Shown piece by piece: positions 48,905 through 58,000 of a stretch of 64,000 nucleotides of DNA. Made by a program: the position numbers and the translations under genes. Under the pieces are notes generated by a model that worked only from the letters and a program-made list of their open reading frames with translations, made no database searches and had not been told where the DNA came from. Positions within the stretch are counted from its first letter, which is position 1, and each line of letters begins with the position of its first letter. This stretch comes from Rhizobium leguminosarum bv. viciae USDA 2370 (GTDB lineage Bacteria > Pseudomonadota > Alphaproteobacteria > Rhizobiales > Rhizobiaceae): NCBI RefSeq assembly GCF_002008365.1, contig NZ_MRDL01000023.1, positions 1 to 64,000 of the forward strand. The letters are read 5' to 3'.

Positions 48905-49640
48905 TCAAGCGCCATCGGTGAACGCTGTTTGCGCATACTTTCGCCAATGAGATCGATGCCTCGGCGTTGTGAACGAGGCGATCCAGTATCGCATCGGCGG
49001 CGTTGGATTTGAAATAATTTCCCACCAGCGATCCAGGGGCACCTGGCTTGTGACGATCGTCGAGCGACGCTCGTAGCGGTCTTCGATGATCTCGAGAAGA
49101 TCGCGGCGCTGATCATCGTTGAGTTTTTCCGGTCCCCAGTCATCGAGGATCAGCAGGTCGGTCTTGGCGATAGATTTGGGGATTCTGCCGTATCGCCCGT
49201 CACCCCTTGCAAGCGCGAGCGTGGCGAACAGCCGGGGAACGCGGTGGTATGCAACGGAGAAATCCTCGCGGCATGCTTTGACCGATGGATGCGGCCCAGC
49301 GCCGAAAGCGATCTGGTGTCCACTCAGCGTATCGCCGGTGGGAACTGGGCATGTGATCTGGGTCGGCTCCATGACGACAGCCGCCATAGCGGCGCTGATG
49401 GACGGCGATGCGCTTGCCGCGGTAAAAGATCTCGATGGTGCGCGCCGTTGCTCTAAGATCGACCTGCTGGCGAATGAGGGCATGGGGGACGGAACTAAAG
49501 AAGCTTTTGAACTCGACGTGATAATCGGTCGAGACACGGACCAGACGCCATTCGGCGAATTCGTAGTTTCAACCCGGGAGGCTAGCGAGCGCAGCACGTT
49601 CGACACGTTCAAATACTTGCCGCCGGGTAACACCCAATCG
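48905..49640 (-). pseudogene. IS21 remnant: IstA C-terminus joined to IstB C-terminus
   Basis: On the minus strand from about 49640, RRLGVTRRQVFERVERAALA and, after a TGA, EWRLVRVSTDYHVEFKSFF and IEIFYRGKRIAVHQRRY are IstA end sequence. Near 49280 it changes to IstB (AKTDLLILDDWGPEKLNDDQ; DRYERRSTIVTSQVP). The middle is deleted. Confidence 0.75.
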
Positions 49641-49689
49641 ACGCATGAGGTGATCGTTGATGCGATCAAGTGCCAATAGCGGCATTGGC

Positions 49690-49795
49690 CTCAGCCAGCG
49701 AGAAGAAAGTCAGCTTGCGCAACCGCCCCAGGATGCAGGTGGCGCATGGCGGCGTCGTCATCGGCGACGAGAACTTGTTTCAATGGCGTACCTTT
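49690..49795 (-). pseudogene. Response-regulator N-terminal trace
   Basis: Minus strand PLKQVLVADDDAAMRHL resembles a receiver-domain start, with nothing after it. Confidence 0.3.
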
Positions 49796-49901
49796 ACTGG
49801 TGCAGTCGATCAATAAAATCACGTCGTTTCTATTTTCAGTTCCCTGCGCCATGTTGGAAAAGAGAAGCGCCCCAAGGGTGGAACGCTCCTCGGATCTTCA
49901 A

Positions 49902-50756
49902 TTAAATGAAGCCGAAATTTTCCGCCGTGAGCGAGGTAAGATCCGACATGTCGTGCAGATTGTCGACATGAGCGAAGGCATGCGCGTGGTTCGCAGAATC
50001 AACATAGGCTAGTGTCGCACCGTGAGTTTTGCCATCTTGACCGAGAGTTTTTTCATCATGGTAGACAATGATGTCACCGGGGGCTTCGTGATCAATAGCA
50101 GTCGCGGCGGCAGCGGCAGACGCAAAGCCTCGATCAGTGATTACCACGACATGCTCGCCGTGCGCGCCTTCGGCCGCGCCGTTGTAGAAGGTGTCCACAA
50201 ATTCGCCCGGAAAGCCCTTGGAATGATTGATGAAATTTGCATCAAACAGATTCCGGTCACCACCGAAATCTGCGGCGTCCAGGACAAAGCGGTCCTGCTT
50301 CGTGTCGAAATCCATCACACTCGTATAGCAGTGCGTTGTTCCAACCATAGGGTTGTGGAACCGAAACACGAAGGCGTCGCCGTCGTCGCCGCCAGTCAGA
50401 ACATCTGCGCCGTCACCAGCCACAAGTATATCGCGGCCAGGGCCGGCGTCGAGCACGTCATCGCCCTCGCCGCTATGCGGTATTACGCGGTGAGGGTCGG
50501 TGACGTATAAGGGGTAGGAGGCGTCGCTGTACAAGAGATCGTCACCACCGTCGGCATGGATTACGTCTGAGCCATTCCCGCCGTAGGCAGTGTCATGGCC
50601 CGGACCGGCCATGATGTAGTCTTGGCCGTCACCAGCTTTGATCCGATCATCGCCGTCGCCGGCATCAATCCAGTCATTCTTCTTGCCGCAATCGATAGTG
50701 TCGTTGAGATTGGATCCCCAAATAAAACCGCCTTTATCACTGCCTTTGATATTCAT
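49902..50756 (-). CDS. nodO: Secreted calcium-binding nodulation protein NodO
   Basis: 284 aa, matching known NodO in length. The N-terminal half is made of RTX-type nonapeptide repeats (DAGDGDDRIKAGDG, GGNGSDVIHADGGDD, GEGDDVLDAGPGRD) that bind calcium. There is no N-terminal signal peptide; NodO uses a C-terminal type I secretion signal and forms cation channels that help infection. A nod box lies 60 bp upstream and AAGGAG precedes the ATG. Confidence 0.97.
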   Translation of the reverse strand: MNIKGSDKGGFIWGSNLNDTIDCGKKNDWIDAGDGDDRIKAGDGQDYIMAGPGHDTAYGGNGSDVIHADGGDDLLYSDASYPLYVTDPHRVIPHSGEGDDVLDAGPGRDILVAGDGADVLTGGDDGDAFVFRFHNPMVGTTHCYTSVMDFDTKQDRFVLDAADFGGDRNLFDANFINHSKGFPGEFVDTFYNGAAEGAHGEHVVVITDRGFASAAAAATAIDHEAPGDIIVYHDEKTLGQDGKTHGATLAYVDSANHAHAFAHVDNLHDMSDLTSLTAENFGFI

Positions 50757-50815
50757 CGCATATACTCCTTATTAGGCAACGGGCGCCGCCTGTGCCCCTT
50801 ATCTTTTCCAAGAGC

Positions 50816-50863
50816 GAATTAGTGAAATCCATTGTTTTGATATGACCTATTTGAATGACGGAT
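50816..50863 (-). promoter_or_regulatory. nod box of nodO
   Basis: Minus strand: ATCCGTCATTCAAATAGGTC then ATATCAAAACAATGGATTTC and ACTAATTC. It fits the nod-box pattern with some divergence. Confidence 0.8.
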
Positions 50864-51073
50864 GCGAAAATGTTTATCTCGGCGGCACCGTGCGCCCTTC
50901 GCGGTGGCCGGCAGAATATGAAAAAAGACTTGGGGCGATGACAATCGGCGGCCAAGCAGCGGCAACAATGTCCGCGACACCTCGTTGACGAAGGCGAAAG
51001 CTTCCTCCCTCGTATGCGCTGCAGACATAATCTGCAGAGCACCTGATCTTAGGTGCTTTGCAGATCGGAATCC
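50864..51073. other. Spacer without gene
   Basis: Only unsupported short frames upstream of the nodO nod box. Confidence 0.35.
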
Positions 51074-51292
51074 TCAGCTCCAGGCATGGAGCGGTGGCTT
51101 CTCGCCATTCAGGAAATACTTACCCAAAATGGGGTACTTCCAGCGGACCGGGTCGTGCAGAGTATGGGTGCGGGCGTTGCGCCAGTGGCGATCAAGTCCG
51201 TGCTCTGCAGGGGTTGAGCGCGTTCCTGCCAGCTCGAACAACTTGTGGCCGCAATCGCGATTTCGGTGGAGAGTATCTTCGCTTCGGCGGTA
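51074..51292 (-). pseudogene. Acyl-CoA-dehydrogenase-like C-terminal fragment
   Basis: Minus strand DCGHKLFELAGTRSTPAEHG, then RHWRNARTHTLHDPVRWKYP and NGEKPPLHAWS, the C-terminus typical of SfnB/DszC-type acyl-CoA dehydrogenase-like monooxygenases. The main part is missing. Confidence 0.55.
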
Positions 51293-51400
51293 ACGATCTG
51301 GGCTTCCGCAACGGTTCGGGAAGAACAAATTGGCGATGCTGATCACCAGCAGGAACAGCGCCGAGATACTGGTCCCGACGACGCCGTCAATGTTGTGAAT
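51293..51400 (-). pseudogene. Possible HoxN/NixA nickel-transporter fragment
   Basis: Minus strand EDIHNIDGVVGTSISALFLL and VISIANLF resemble a membrane segment of nickel/cobalt permeases. A tiny fragment, fused to the preceding one. Confidence 0.3.
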
Positions 51401-52252
51401 ATCCTCAAGCCGACCCGACGCGTCCCTATGACACGCTTCTCCACCAACGGTGAGCCAACACGGCGGGGTGGGAGTCGGACGGGCGTCTCACCCATCACTC
51501 GGGGGTTGCCAGACGGCTGAACCGGCCTCGGGGTCGGGCATCGCACCGCAGGTCGGCAACCGCTCGGCCCCACCCAGTGGCTGACCGACGATCATATCAC
51601 TGCGAAATACAGGCTCCTGGACTCGCTGCGGATTACAGGCTCCTGGACCAGGAGTGGCAGGGACGCTCTGCGGATCTGGCCGCCCGGACGAGCGTCGTGA
51701 ATTCTGTCGTGGCATAAGGTCAGCTACAGTCGCGCTTTCGTTGTGCGAGCCTAATTTTGTTGGCGCGGCAAATGCTTGTGCCACCAGCTGGAAAATAAAC
51801 CATAATATATATGAAAATATATTGTCGTATATTTTCCTTTAAACGGTGAAGTATCAATCCATTCCCGTTTTTGATATAACATAAACGAATATATTCTTAA
51901 ATATATCCTCTGCGTCTCTTGCCTTAAATCAGGTAATTGTAGAGAGTCTGCTTATGAAAGCAGGTATGACAATGCTGAAATATTCAACAGGCGAAGGGCT
52001 GTCGCAGGGAGGAACGTCGGCTATGGTCCAGGAGGAAGGCTCCAGCACAGCAGGGACAACGCCTCCTATGTCCCAAAGAGCGTCGGGTCGACCCAAGACC
52101 CAGCGGACGCGATGCGAAACTTGATCCAGTCGAGCGATTTGGCTTTTCTCATGGAAGCTGATGATGCCCTCTCCGCGGGTAAGGCGGGGCCTGCAGACTT
52201 TGGGCGTCCAGCCCAGCACCGGATGTTAGTTTCGCTCGTTATGGAGTTACAT
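51401..52252. other. Decayed spacer, AT-rich near 51780-51910
   Basis: It has two near repeats of TACAGGCTCCTGGA (about 51608-51650), a 19-bp match to the ends of nifH cassettes B and C (51752-51770), and an AT-rich segment that may be the promoter of the following outer-membrane gene. No gene. Confidence 0.4.
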
Positions 52253-52903
52253 ATGTCGCTAATTAAAAGAAAAATCTTCTCCGTAGGTGTCTTGACGCTA
52301 ATGGCATGCGGCGCGTCGGCGGCCGATCTAGCTGACCACAGCGTTCCGAGCGCCCCCTCTTATGACGCACCGGGAACCTTCTCGTGGGCCGGGGCTTACG
52401 CCGGTCTTCATGGAGGTGTCGCAGCCTCCAAATTCAACCCGTTCAACAATGGTCGCGCCCCAGCGGTGGGCGCTCAGGTAGGTTACAATTTCCAGGCTGG
52501 ATCGGGCGTTTTCGGCGCCGAACTGGAAGGCTCTTACTTGAACAACGAAGTGCGTGTGCCCGGCGGCAACGTGGAAAGCCGCTTCCGCGGTGGCGCGAAA
52601 GCGAAGGCTGGCCTGGGCTTGGATCGCACTTTCGTCTACGGCACCGCGGGCGTCACAACGACCGAGTTCGAGGGCCGCCGCCTCGTACCCGGATCGGACA
52701 AACGGAAATCCGGGCCGGATAGCTGGAAACAGGGCTACCTCTTCGGTGGCGGCGTCGAGCACGCGTTTTCGGGCGGCGTGTCGGCAAAGATCGAGTACAA
52801 CTACGTCATTAACAACGCCGTCCCGACCACGAGCGGAGGCATCAGCTCGAAGTCCGACCTCAACGATAATGTAATTGAGGCGGGCCTTAACTTTCGCTTC
52901 TGA
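52253..52903 (+). CDS. Outer-membrane beta-barrel protein (Omp25/31-like)
   Basis: 216 aa from ATG 52253 (ATGGAG upstream). Signal peptide ending near CGASAA-DL. Then a small porin-type barrel: FSWAGAYAGLHGG, VGAQVGYNFQAGSGVFGAE, YLFGGGVEHAFSGGVSAKIE, ending in the terminal phenylalanine LNFRF. Surface proteins of this type are common in Rhizobiales. Function unknown. Confidence 0.85.
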   Translation: MSLIKRKIFSVGVLTLMACGASAADLADHSVPSAPSYDAPGTFSWAGAYAGLHGGVAASKFNPFNNGRAPAVGAQVGYNFQAGSGVFGAELEGSYLNNEVRVPGGNVESRFRGGAKAKAGLGLDRTFVYGTAGVTTTEFEGRRLVPGSDKRKSGPDSWKQGYLFGGGVEHAFSGGVSAKIEYNYVINNAVPTTSGGISSKSDLNDNVIEAGLNFRF

Positions 52904-52909
52904 CGAACT

Positions 52910-53069
52910 CGTCTGAAGCCTTGAGCAAACGCAAACACCAGGCAACCGCCCGCACGATCGGCCATGCCTCGAAATGCCGGCCCTTGAAATCTTCCATCGG
53001 TTGCCGCTTCAGCTTTTCGGTAATCGCATTCAGAATCGTCGGTTCGCTCCACAACTTTTGGAGGGACAA
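52910..53069 (-). pseudogene. IS6-family transposase N-terminal trace
   Basis: Minus strand MEDFKGRHFEAWPIVRAVAW resembles the start of IS6/IS26-type transposases (DFKGRHF...). No catalytic part. Confidence 0.4.
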
Positions 53070-53384
53070 TCTCTCGTCCCATGGTCCACATACCGTTAAG
53101 CGCCAAAATTTGCCACAGGCCCTGCTTCGAAGTTGTCAGTCATCTGCCGTACGGTTCCGAGTCAATGCCAAGCTAAGCGATCGGGCTGACGCACTCGGTT
53201 AAAATTGACGGCTCGAATTGTTTTTCAGACGAGCGGCGCCAAACGGTTGCCGACGACGATCCCGTCTGGAAGATGCGCTTTTTGGTTGTATATATCAAGG
53301 GTATCTAATATGGTTTTCAGAGTTAGCCGCCCACCGAACTGGGCACTATGACGAAGTTAATCTTGCGCCGAACCGGAGGTTGTC
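53070..53384. other. Upstream region of rhiR
   Basis: No gene is supported. It should hold the rhiR promoter. No GAGTA-N4-TACTC palindrome is present. Confidence 0.4.
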
Positions 53385-54128
53385 GTGAAGGAAGGATCCT
53401 CAGCGGTCTCGAATCTGGTGTTCGATTTCCTGTCAGAGTCAGCCAGTGCAAAGAGCAAAGACGATGTGTTGCTCCTACTTGGAAAAATTTCACAATATTT
53501 CGGGTTTAGTTATTTCGCGATATCCGGAATCCCCTCGCCTCCGGAGCGAATTGAACCCTATTTCGTATTGGGCAATTGGTCAGCCGGGTGGTTTGATCGC
53601 TATCGTGAAAACAATTATATCCACGCCGACCCCATAGTGCAGCTTAGCAAGACATGTGATCACGCATTTGTTTGGTCGGAAGCTCTGCGAGATCAAAAAC
53701 TCGATCGGCAGAGCCGTCGCGTCATGAATGAGGCACGCGAATTCAAGTTGATTGACGGCTTCAGCGTTCCTATACACACTGCCGCTGGGTTTCAATCGAT
53801 TGTCAGTTTTGGAGCGGAAAAGGTAGAGCTCTCAACCTCCGACCGAAGCGCGCTTTATCTGATGGGGGCTCACACACACAGCTTGCTCCGCGCCCAAATT
53901 GGGAATGATGCCAGTCGAAAAATTCAGGCCTTACCCATGATCACAACGCGAGAGCGCGAAATCATCCATTGGTGTGCCGCAGGCAAAACAGCAATAGAGA
54001 TCGCAACGATTCTCGGACGATCCCATCGAACCATTCAAAATGTCATTTTGAACATCCAGCGAAAGCTCAATGTGGTTAATACACCTCAGATGATTGCCGA
54101 AAGCTTTCGTCTCAGAATCATTCGCTGA
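53385..54128 (+). CDS. rhiR: LuxR-family quorum-sensing regulator RhiR
   Basis: 247 aa from GTG 53385 with CGGAGG upstream. The autoinducer domain has the conserved residues W65, W69, Y73, D82, P83 and W97 ([20 protein letters not shown]). The C-terminal LuxR HTH reads [24 protein letters not shown]. Its place next to rhiABC and near rhiI identifies it as RhiR, the activator of rhiABC in R. leguminosarum sv. viciae. Confidence 0.9.
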   Translation: MKEGSSAVSNLVFDFLSESASAKSKDDVLLLLGKISQYFGFSYFAISGIPSPPERIEPYFVLGNWSAGWFDRYRENNYIHADPIVQLSKTCDHAFVWSEALRDQKLDRQSRRVMNEAREFKLIDGFSVPIHTAAGFQSIVSFGAEKVELSTSDRSALYLMGAHTHSLLRAQIGNDASRKIQALPMITTREREIIHWCAAGKTAIEIATILGRSHRTIQNVILNIQRKLNVVNTPQMIAESFRLRIIR

Positions 54129-54347
54129 AACACATGGAGTTGCGGGCCACTTCAAAGATCGGGCCTGTTGGGTCCACGACAGCCATCATGATCAGATAGT
54201 AGCCCCATTGAAATGCAGAGCTAAATCAGCGCCTGAATTGATAGACAGGCGCAACACAGTTTTCGGTAGGTCGAGCAGAGAGCATCCATTGGGTGACTGC
54301 GAGGACGTGCTTTGAATTTGTTTCCTCAGAAGTCGTCCAATGACCGC

Positions 54348-54797
54348 CTACCGCCAGACGGCCCCCCCGAATTGACCAGTCGCGTCTTTTGGGGTGATCC
54401 CCGACAGGTCGCAGTGGTTGGCATTTTCTGGTCGGGCAGCTTGGATTAGCCGCGCACTTTTGACCGGCGCATTTATCATGCAATACGCGTTAAAGCGTGC
54501 GGGTAGCCCTGGCAATGTATTCGCCTGGTTGCCATTTGGCCTGCAGTTGACGCTTGCCCCCTCCAAACGTCCGGATGGATCCACAGGCTCACCGCTGAAG
54601 TCGCATGTTTTTCCGGTTGACGTTCCCGGATTTCCAACCGGGCCGGCAAGCGTGACGCCGCGGATCACGATGCCAGTTTCTACGGGCTTCGCCGCGACCT
54701 TGCCTTTTTGATGCTCCTCAGCCGCTGCCGCCTGCGCGAAGGTGACGGTCAGAGCGAAAGCAGCAAGGCATCCGAAAGCTCTCAAAGTATCAGTCAT
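54348..54797 (-). CDS. rhiC: Rhizosphere-expressed secreted protein RhiC
   Basis: 149 aa from ATG 54797 (AGGAG upstream). Signal peptide (LAAFALTVTFAQAAAA). Cysteine-containing mature part (KTCDFSGEPVDPSGRL, AYCMINAPVKSARLI). Periplasmic or secreted; molecular function unknown. Last gene of the minus-strand rhiABC operon. Confidence 0.8.
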   Translation of the reverse strand: MTDTLRAFGCLAAFALTVTFAQAAAAEEHQKGKVAAKPVETGIVIRGVTLAGPVGNPGTSTGKTCDFSGEPVDPSGRLEGASVNCRPNGNQANTLPGLPARFNAYCMINAPVKSARLIQAARPENANHCDLSGITPKDATGQFGGAVWR

Positions 54798-54885
54798 CAA
54801 ACTTCTCCTCTTTTGCCGGCCGGCAAGATGTCGCTTCCGGACCGATGTCTCTGAATCGAATGAAAGGACCTGCGCGCCTTTCAAG

Positions 54886-55473
54886 TTACCGAAACTTGAT
54901 CAGGTAGTTCACGGCCACGTTCTTGGGACGCGTCTCAAGAGCGGTGCGTGCCGGACTTTCCGGCAAGCCTGTCGATTTGCTTGAAATGGAAGTTCCGGCG
55001 GCACTGCCCTGTTGCGAAATTCCCGCCGGCGTCGTTATCTCATAGGGATGCGCGTGAACTTGCAGAGCATCGCATTGGAGTGATCCAACAACATTCGCAA
55101 CATTATTGCCGGTTGGATCTAGCCGTCGTTTCGCGTCAGGGTCCATACCGCCACCGGCATCGAAACCGCGCAGGAACAGCCCACGGTAGTCTGGAATCCG
55201 AAATTCCAGATCGGCCGTAGAATTCCGCTCTCCATAGAGTCCGCCGAGAACGGCGTAGAGTTCTGGATAGGCGGCTGCCCTGAGATAGCGTCCATCGCAA
55301 AGCATCCATCCCTGGGCTTCGACGTAGCTGATAGGAGCTTCCGCATTTGTACCCGTAGCCACGCCAGAGCTTGCGCATGGTGTGTTGCTCCAGATTGTAT
55401 TGACCGAGCTCGAGATGGGGGCAACTTGCCCCGCAAAGGGACAGACCGCACCGATTGGAGGCCCTGCAAACAT
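54886..55473 (-). CDS. rhiB: Rhizosphere-expressed protein RhiB (tail-collar-like)
   Basis: 195 aa from ATG 55473 (GAGGA upstream; a TTG at 55491 is also in frame). It contains a phage tail-collar-like domain: EAQGWMLCDGRYLRAAAYPE, then IPDYRGLFLRGFDAG and the RPKNVAVNYLIKF end. Such domains occur in surface-associated fibres. It lies 122 bp after rhiA with a strong hairpin between them. Confidence 0.8.
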   Translation of the reverse strand: MFAGPPIGAVCPFAGQVAPISSSVNTIWSNTPCASSGVATGTNAEAPISYVEAQGWMLCDGRYLRAAAYPELYAVLGGLYGERNSTADLEFRIPDYRGLFLRGFDAGGGMDPDAKRRLDPTGNNVANVVGSLQCDALQVHAHPYEITTPAGISQQGSAAGTSISSKSTGLPESPARTALETRPKNVAVNYLIKFR

Positions 55474-55543
55474 CTTTGGTTCCTCGGTCAAGATTGATGC
55501 GTGAGGGAAGGAATGCCAATTATTATCAACAACAGGTACTCCC

Positions 55544-55581
55544 AGGCATCAGCTCCGCCCTGACGGGCGGAGCTGATGCCT
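55544..55581 (-). terminator. Perfect 17-bp hairpin between rhiA and rhiB
   Basis: AGGCATCAGCTCCGCCC is followed by TGAC and the exact complement. No T run, so it probably protects or attenuates the mRNA, raising rhiA over rhiBC. Confidence 0.75.
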
Positions 55582-55594
55582 ATTCACCTTGCCA

Positions 55595-56290
55595 TCAAGC
55601 CGGGTTGATATCCCAGGTATTGTCCTCTTGGAGCACGCCTACGAGATTGAAGACGGCAGAGGGAAACTTGGCTTCCCTGGTCTGGGTGATCGTGTCGATA
55701 CTGAGCACCGAGCCGATATTCACATTTGTTCCCGCCGCAATCCAATAGCTCGGAGTTGGCGTGAACGTGTGGAGCAGATTGGTGCCCGCTTGTGCAACAT
55801 AAGTTCCCGTTCCGGACATGCCGATGCCCACGGAGAACCGGTTGTTTGGCACATTGGCAGCATCGTTAATGACCAATGATCCTGCAGGATCACCCTTGAT
55901 CGGCGCGGTCAGGCCAGGTCCATCACTTAATGAAAAAGTAGTGGTGTTTCTCCCGCTGGGGCTGCAGTCCTCCACCCCGGAGGAAAGAAAGTCCACGCCA
56001 GGAATCAGTTGTCCCGTGTCGCTCCAGACGAAATTATAGGCGAGCTCCCAACTGAATTTGATTTGATTGCCAACCCGAATTTTATACGGAGAGCAGAACC
56101 ATGCCAAAGAGAAGACATTGGCAACAGGTTGAGGCATCTTTTGATAGACATAGAAGGTCCAAGGTTGCGCCGATCGATTCTTCAACAGCAACGAATATTG
56201 CGTTCCTTGGGCAAGCGCCGCGCTTCCCGGCTGAGATGCACGGGCATGATCCGTCATTTCCTTGTCTACGTAGCTGACATGCAAGGACAT
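55595..56290 (-). CDS. rhiA: Rhizosphere-expressed protein RhiA
   Basis: 231 aa from ATG 56290 (AGGGAG upstream). MSLHVSYVDKEMTDHARASQ and the following text match RhiA of pea rhizobia. It is an abundant protein made in free-living cells in the rhizosphere under RhiR control; biochemical role unknown. No signal peptide. Confidence 0.92.
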   Translation of the reverse strand: MSLHVSYVDKEMTDHARASQPGSAALAQGTQYSLLLKNRSAQPWTFYVYQKMPQPVANVFSLAWFCSPYKIRVGNQIKFSWELAYNFVWSDTGQLIPGVDFLSSGVEDCSPSGRNTTTFSLSDGPGLTAPIKGDPAGSLVINDAANVPNNRFSVGIGMSGTGTYVAQAGTNLLHTFTPTPSYWIAAGTNVNIGSVLSIDTITQTREAKFPSAVFNLVGVLQEDNTWDINPA

Positions 56291-56432
56291 TTGATTCTCC
56301 CTTTCCGCTGATTTTCTATCTTCACGCCAGGACTGATCCAATCGTTTGGACCGCTTCTTTGCCCAGCTCCAACTGAGGCGAGTGTTATTGGAGGCACCAA
56401 TTCAGCTATAAGTATTTCTGGGTGACGTAAAT

Positions 56433-56446
56433 GAGTAGATATACTC
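56433..56446. promoter_or_regulatory. Palindrome GAGTA-N4-TACTC upstream of rhiA (candidate RhiR site)
   Basis: GAGTAGATATACTC, 143 bp upstream of rhiA. The same half-sites recur before rhiI. Confidence 0.55.
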
Positions 56447-56801
56447 CCTGACAGACTACCATTAACCCACAGCCATGCCCCCGAGACCCGGGACGGTAAG
56501 AGCGGTCGAAGCCTATTTAGTCGGTAGCAGATAAGCACCGGCCGAGATGGTTTTCTAACGCAATCACACCAAACGAAAAGCGGCCTGAGAGCCGGCTCGA
56601 TCGAGCCTTTAGGCGTCTTTGAGCACACCGATGCTCTGCAATTTCACTCTAGCGGCACGAGATGTCGGCATTCTAAACCCGTTGCCCGATCTTTCCGAAA
56701 CCGCCTTCCCACGCCGCGCGGGATTGTCCGGATTCAAATCATGATTGCGCGACGAATGCTGCGCGAGAAAGTCGCCAATCATCCTCGCCCCAGCGCAGAG
56801 G

Positions 56802-56817
56802 TGAGTAATTCTACTCA
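56802..56817. promoter_or_regulatory. Palindrome TGAGTA-N4-TACTCA upstream of rhiI (candidate RhiR site)
   Basis: TGAGTAATTCTACTCA, 50 bp upstream of rhiI. rhiI is known to be activated by RhiR, which makes this a good candidate operator. Confidence 0.6.
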
Positions 56818-56866
56818 TTTTGAAGGACCGAAAGATCGTGCATAGTGATCCGGGGGTCAGGTAGCG

Positions 56867-57421
56867 ATGATCAAGATTTGCATTGGGCACTCTCGGGCTA
56901 ACGCCGCAATCATGGAGAAAATCTGGCGATTTCGACACCAGCAATTTGTGGAACGACGTGGGTGGGAGGCGTTACGCAAGAGTGACAGACGGGAAATAGA
57001 TCAGTTCGATCACGATTGCGCTATTCATTTTAGCGTTCTCAAGAACAATGCGGTGATCGGGTATTCTCGGCTCCTTCCTACTGTGCAGCCACATCTTCTC
57101 TCAACCGTCTACCCGCAAATCATGCGAGGTCAAAAGTGGCCAAGGTCGCACGACGTTTTCGAATGGACGCGGTGGGCGGTCGCAAGCGGTGACGAAAAGA
57201 TTGACGGGGTTCCAGTATCGCGTGTTTTGATGATCGGGTTGATGGAGTTTTGCCGCGTTGCTGGCATTACCTCGCTCATCGGCGAGACGCACCCAAAGCT
57301 GATAAACTCGTTGCATGCCAACGGGTGGCAAACACACATCCTCTCAGAGCCTAGCACTTTCGAAAAAGAATTAGTCGTGCCGCTCGAAGTCATCCCATCG
57401 TCCTTTCCGCAGACGTTTTAG
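56867..57421 (+). CDS. rhiI: Acyl-homoserine-lactone synthase RhiI
   Basis: 184 aa, LuxI-type. Conserved residues are R23, F27, W33 (RFRHQQFVERRGWEA), D45, D48 (EIDQFD), R68 (GYSRLLPT), E99 and R102 (VFEWTRWAV). It makes short-chain AHLs from SAM and acyl-ACP. Divergent from rhiABC, as in R. leguminosarum sv. viciae. Confidence 0.93.
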   Translation: MIKICIGHSRANAAIMEKIWRFRHQQFVERRGWEALRKSDRREIDQFDHDCAIHFSVLKNNAVIGYSRLLPTVQPHLLSTVYPQIMRGQKWPRSHDVFEWTRWAVASGDEKIDGVPVSRVLMIGLMEFCRVAGITSLIGETHPKLINSLHANGWQTHILSEPSTFEKELVVPLEVIPSSFPQTF

Positions 57422-57769
57422 GCAATTAGCTGGTATAGGAAATTCCGCTCGATGTTTGAACATTACGTCTCAGGAAGTTTTGGTCACCAATTCGCCGCCA
57501 GTCCGGCTCACAAGCGAGGACGAGTCCCCGCCTGGAATTCTTTTGTACAAGCGGCGCCGCATCGCAGGCAGACCCGCTTCTTTACCGGGCGATTGTCGTA
57601 CGCTCAATGCATAGGTCAGAGAGCCAGCCGCGTAGCCGCCCGGATCGATTGCAGCCAAATACTTCCGCAGCCTATGCCACCCTAGAACGGCATGGGACAA
57701 TGTACCTCAGTCAATCGCGTCATTGGCCCCTTAGGGGGACGGCGAGGAAAACCAACGGAGAGTCATAAC
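57422..57769. other. rhiI to small-peptide spacer
   Basis: About 350 bp with no supported gene. It may contain the promoter of the peptide gene; no palindrome of the rhi type is seen. Confidence 0.4.
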
Positions 57770-57928
57770 ATGGAAACGATAGCTAGCCGTAAGCCCATTG
57801 ATCCAATCGGTAGCGAGTTGAGCGTGTTTGCCAAGGCGCCGCGCGTCGGACCGACCCCTTCGACCACAGAAATTGCTGCCATGATCAAGGGGGGCAAGCC
57901 AGGAGACATGGACAAACTGGACGTTTAA
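57770..57928 (+). CDS. Small peptide, candidate RiPP precursor
   Basis: 52 aa from ATG 57770 with a good GGAGAG site 7 bp before it. The middle is Pro/Thr-rich (KAPRVGPTPSTTEIAAMIK) and the last 12 residues are GGKPGDMDKLDV, with a Gly-Gly and acidic residues that could form an isopeptide ring. A hairpin and an asparagine-synthetase-like gene follow on the same strand. Size, hairpin and partner suggest a modified peptide; no family was recognised, and a lasso-type B protease is not present. The precursor role is inference. Confidence 0.6.
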   Translation: METIASRKPIDPIGSELSVFAKAPRVGPTPSTTEIAAMIKGGKPGDMDKLDV

Positions 57929-57939
57929 GTTTCATCCGT

Positions 57940-57965
57940 GTGACCGTCGCCAAGGCGGCGGTCAC
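57940..57965 (+). terminator. Hairpin between the small peptide gene and the Asn-synthetase-like gene
   Basis: GTGACCGTCGC pairs with GCGGCGGTCAC around CAAG (11 bp, one G-U pair), followed by a short T-containing tract (TTTAGATTTT). Likely partial terminator. Confidence 0.65.
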
Positions 57966-58000
57966 TGCCCTTTAGATTTTCATCAACCAAGCGATCATCC

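Larger units (their letters stand above)
56291..56866. other. rhiA-rhiI divergent intergenic region
   Basis: About 575 bp without a supported gene. It contains two like palindromes, one near each gene (56433-56446 and 56802-56817). Confidence 0.5.

Noticed and set aside
49119..49679. 186-codon plus-strand frame
   Set aside because: Antisense to the IS21 istA/istB remnant.
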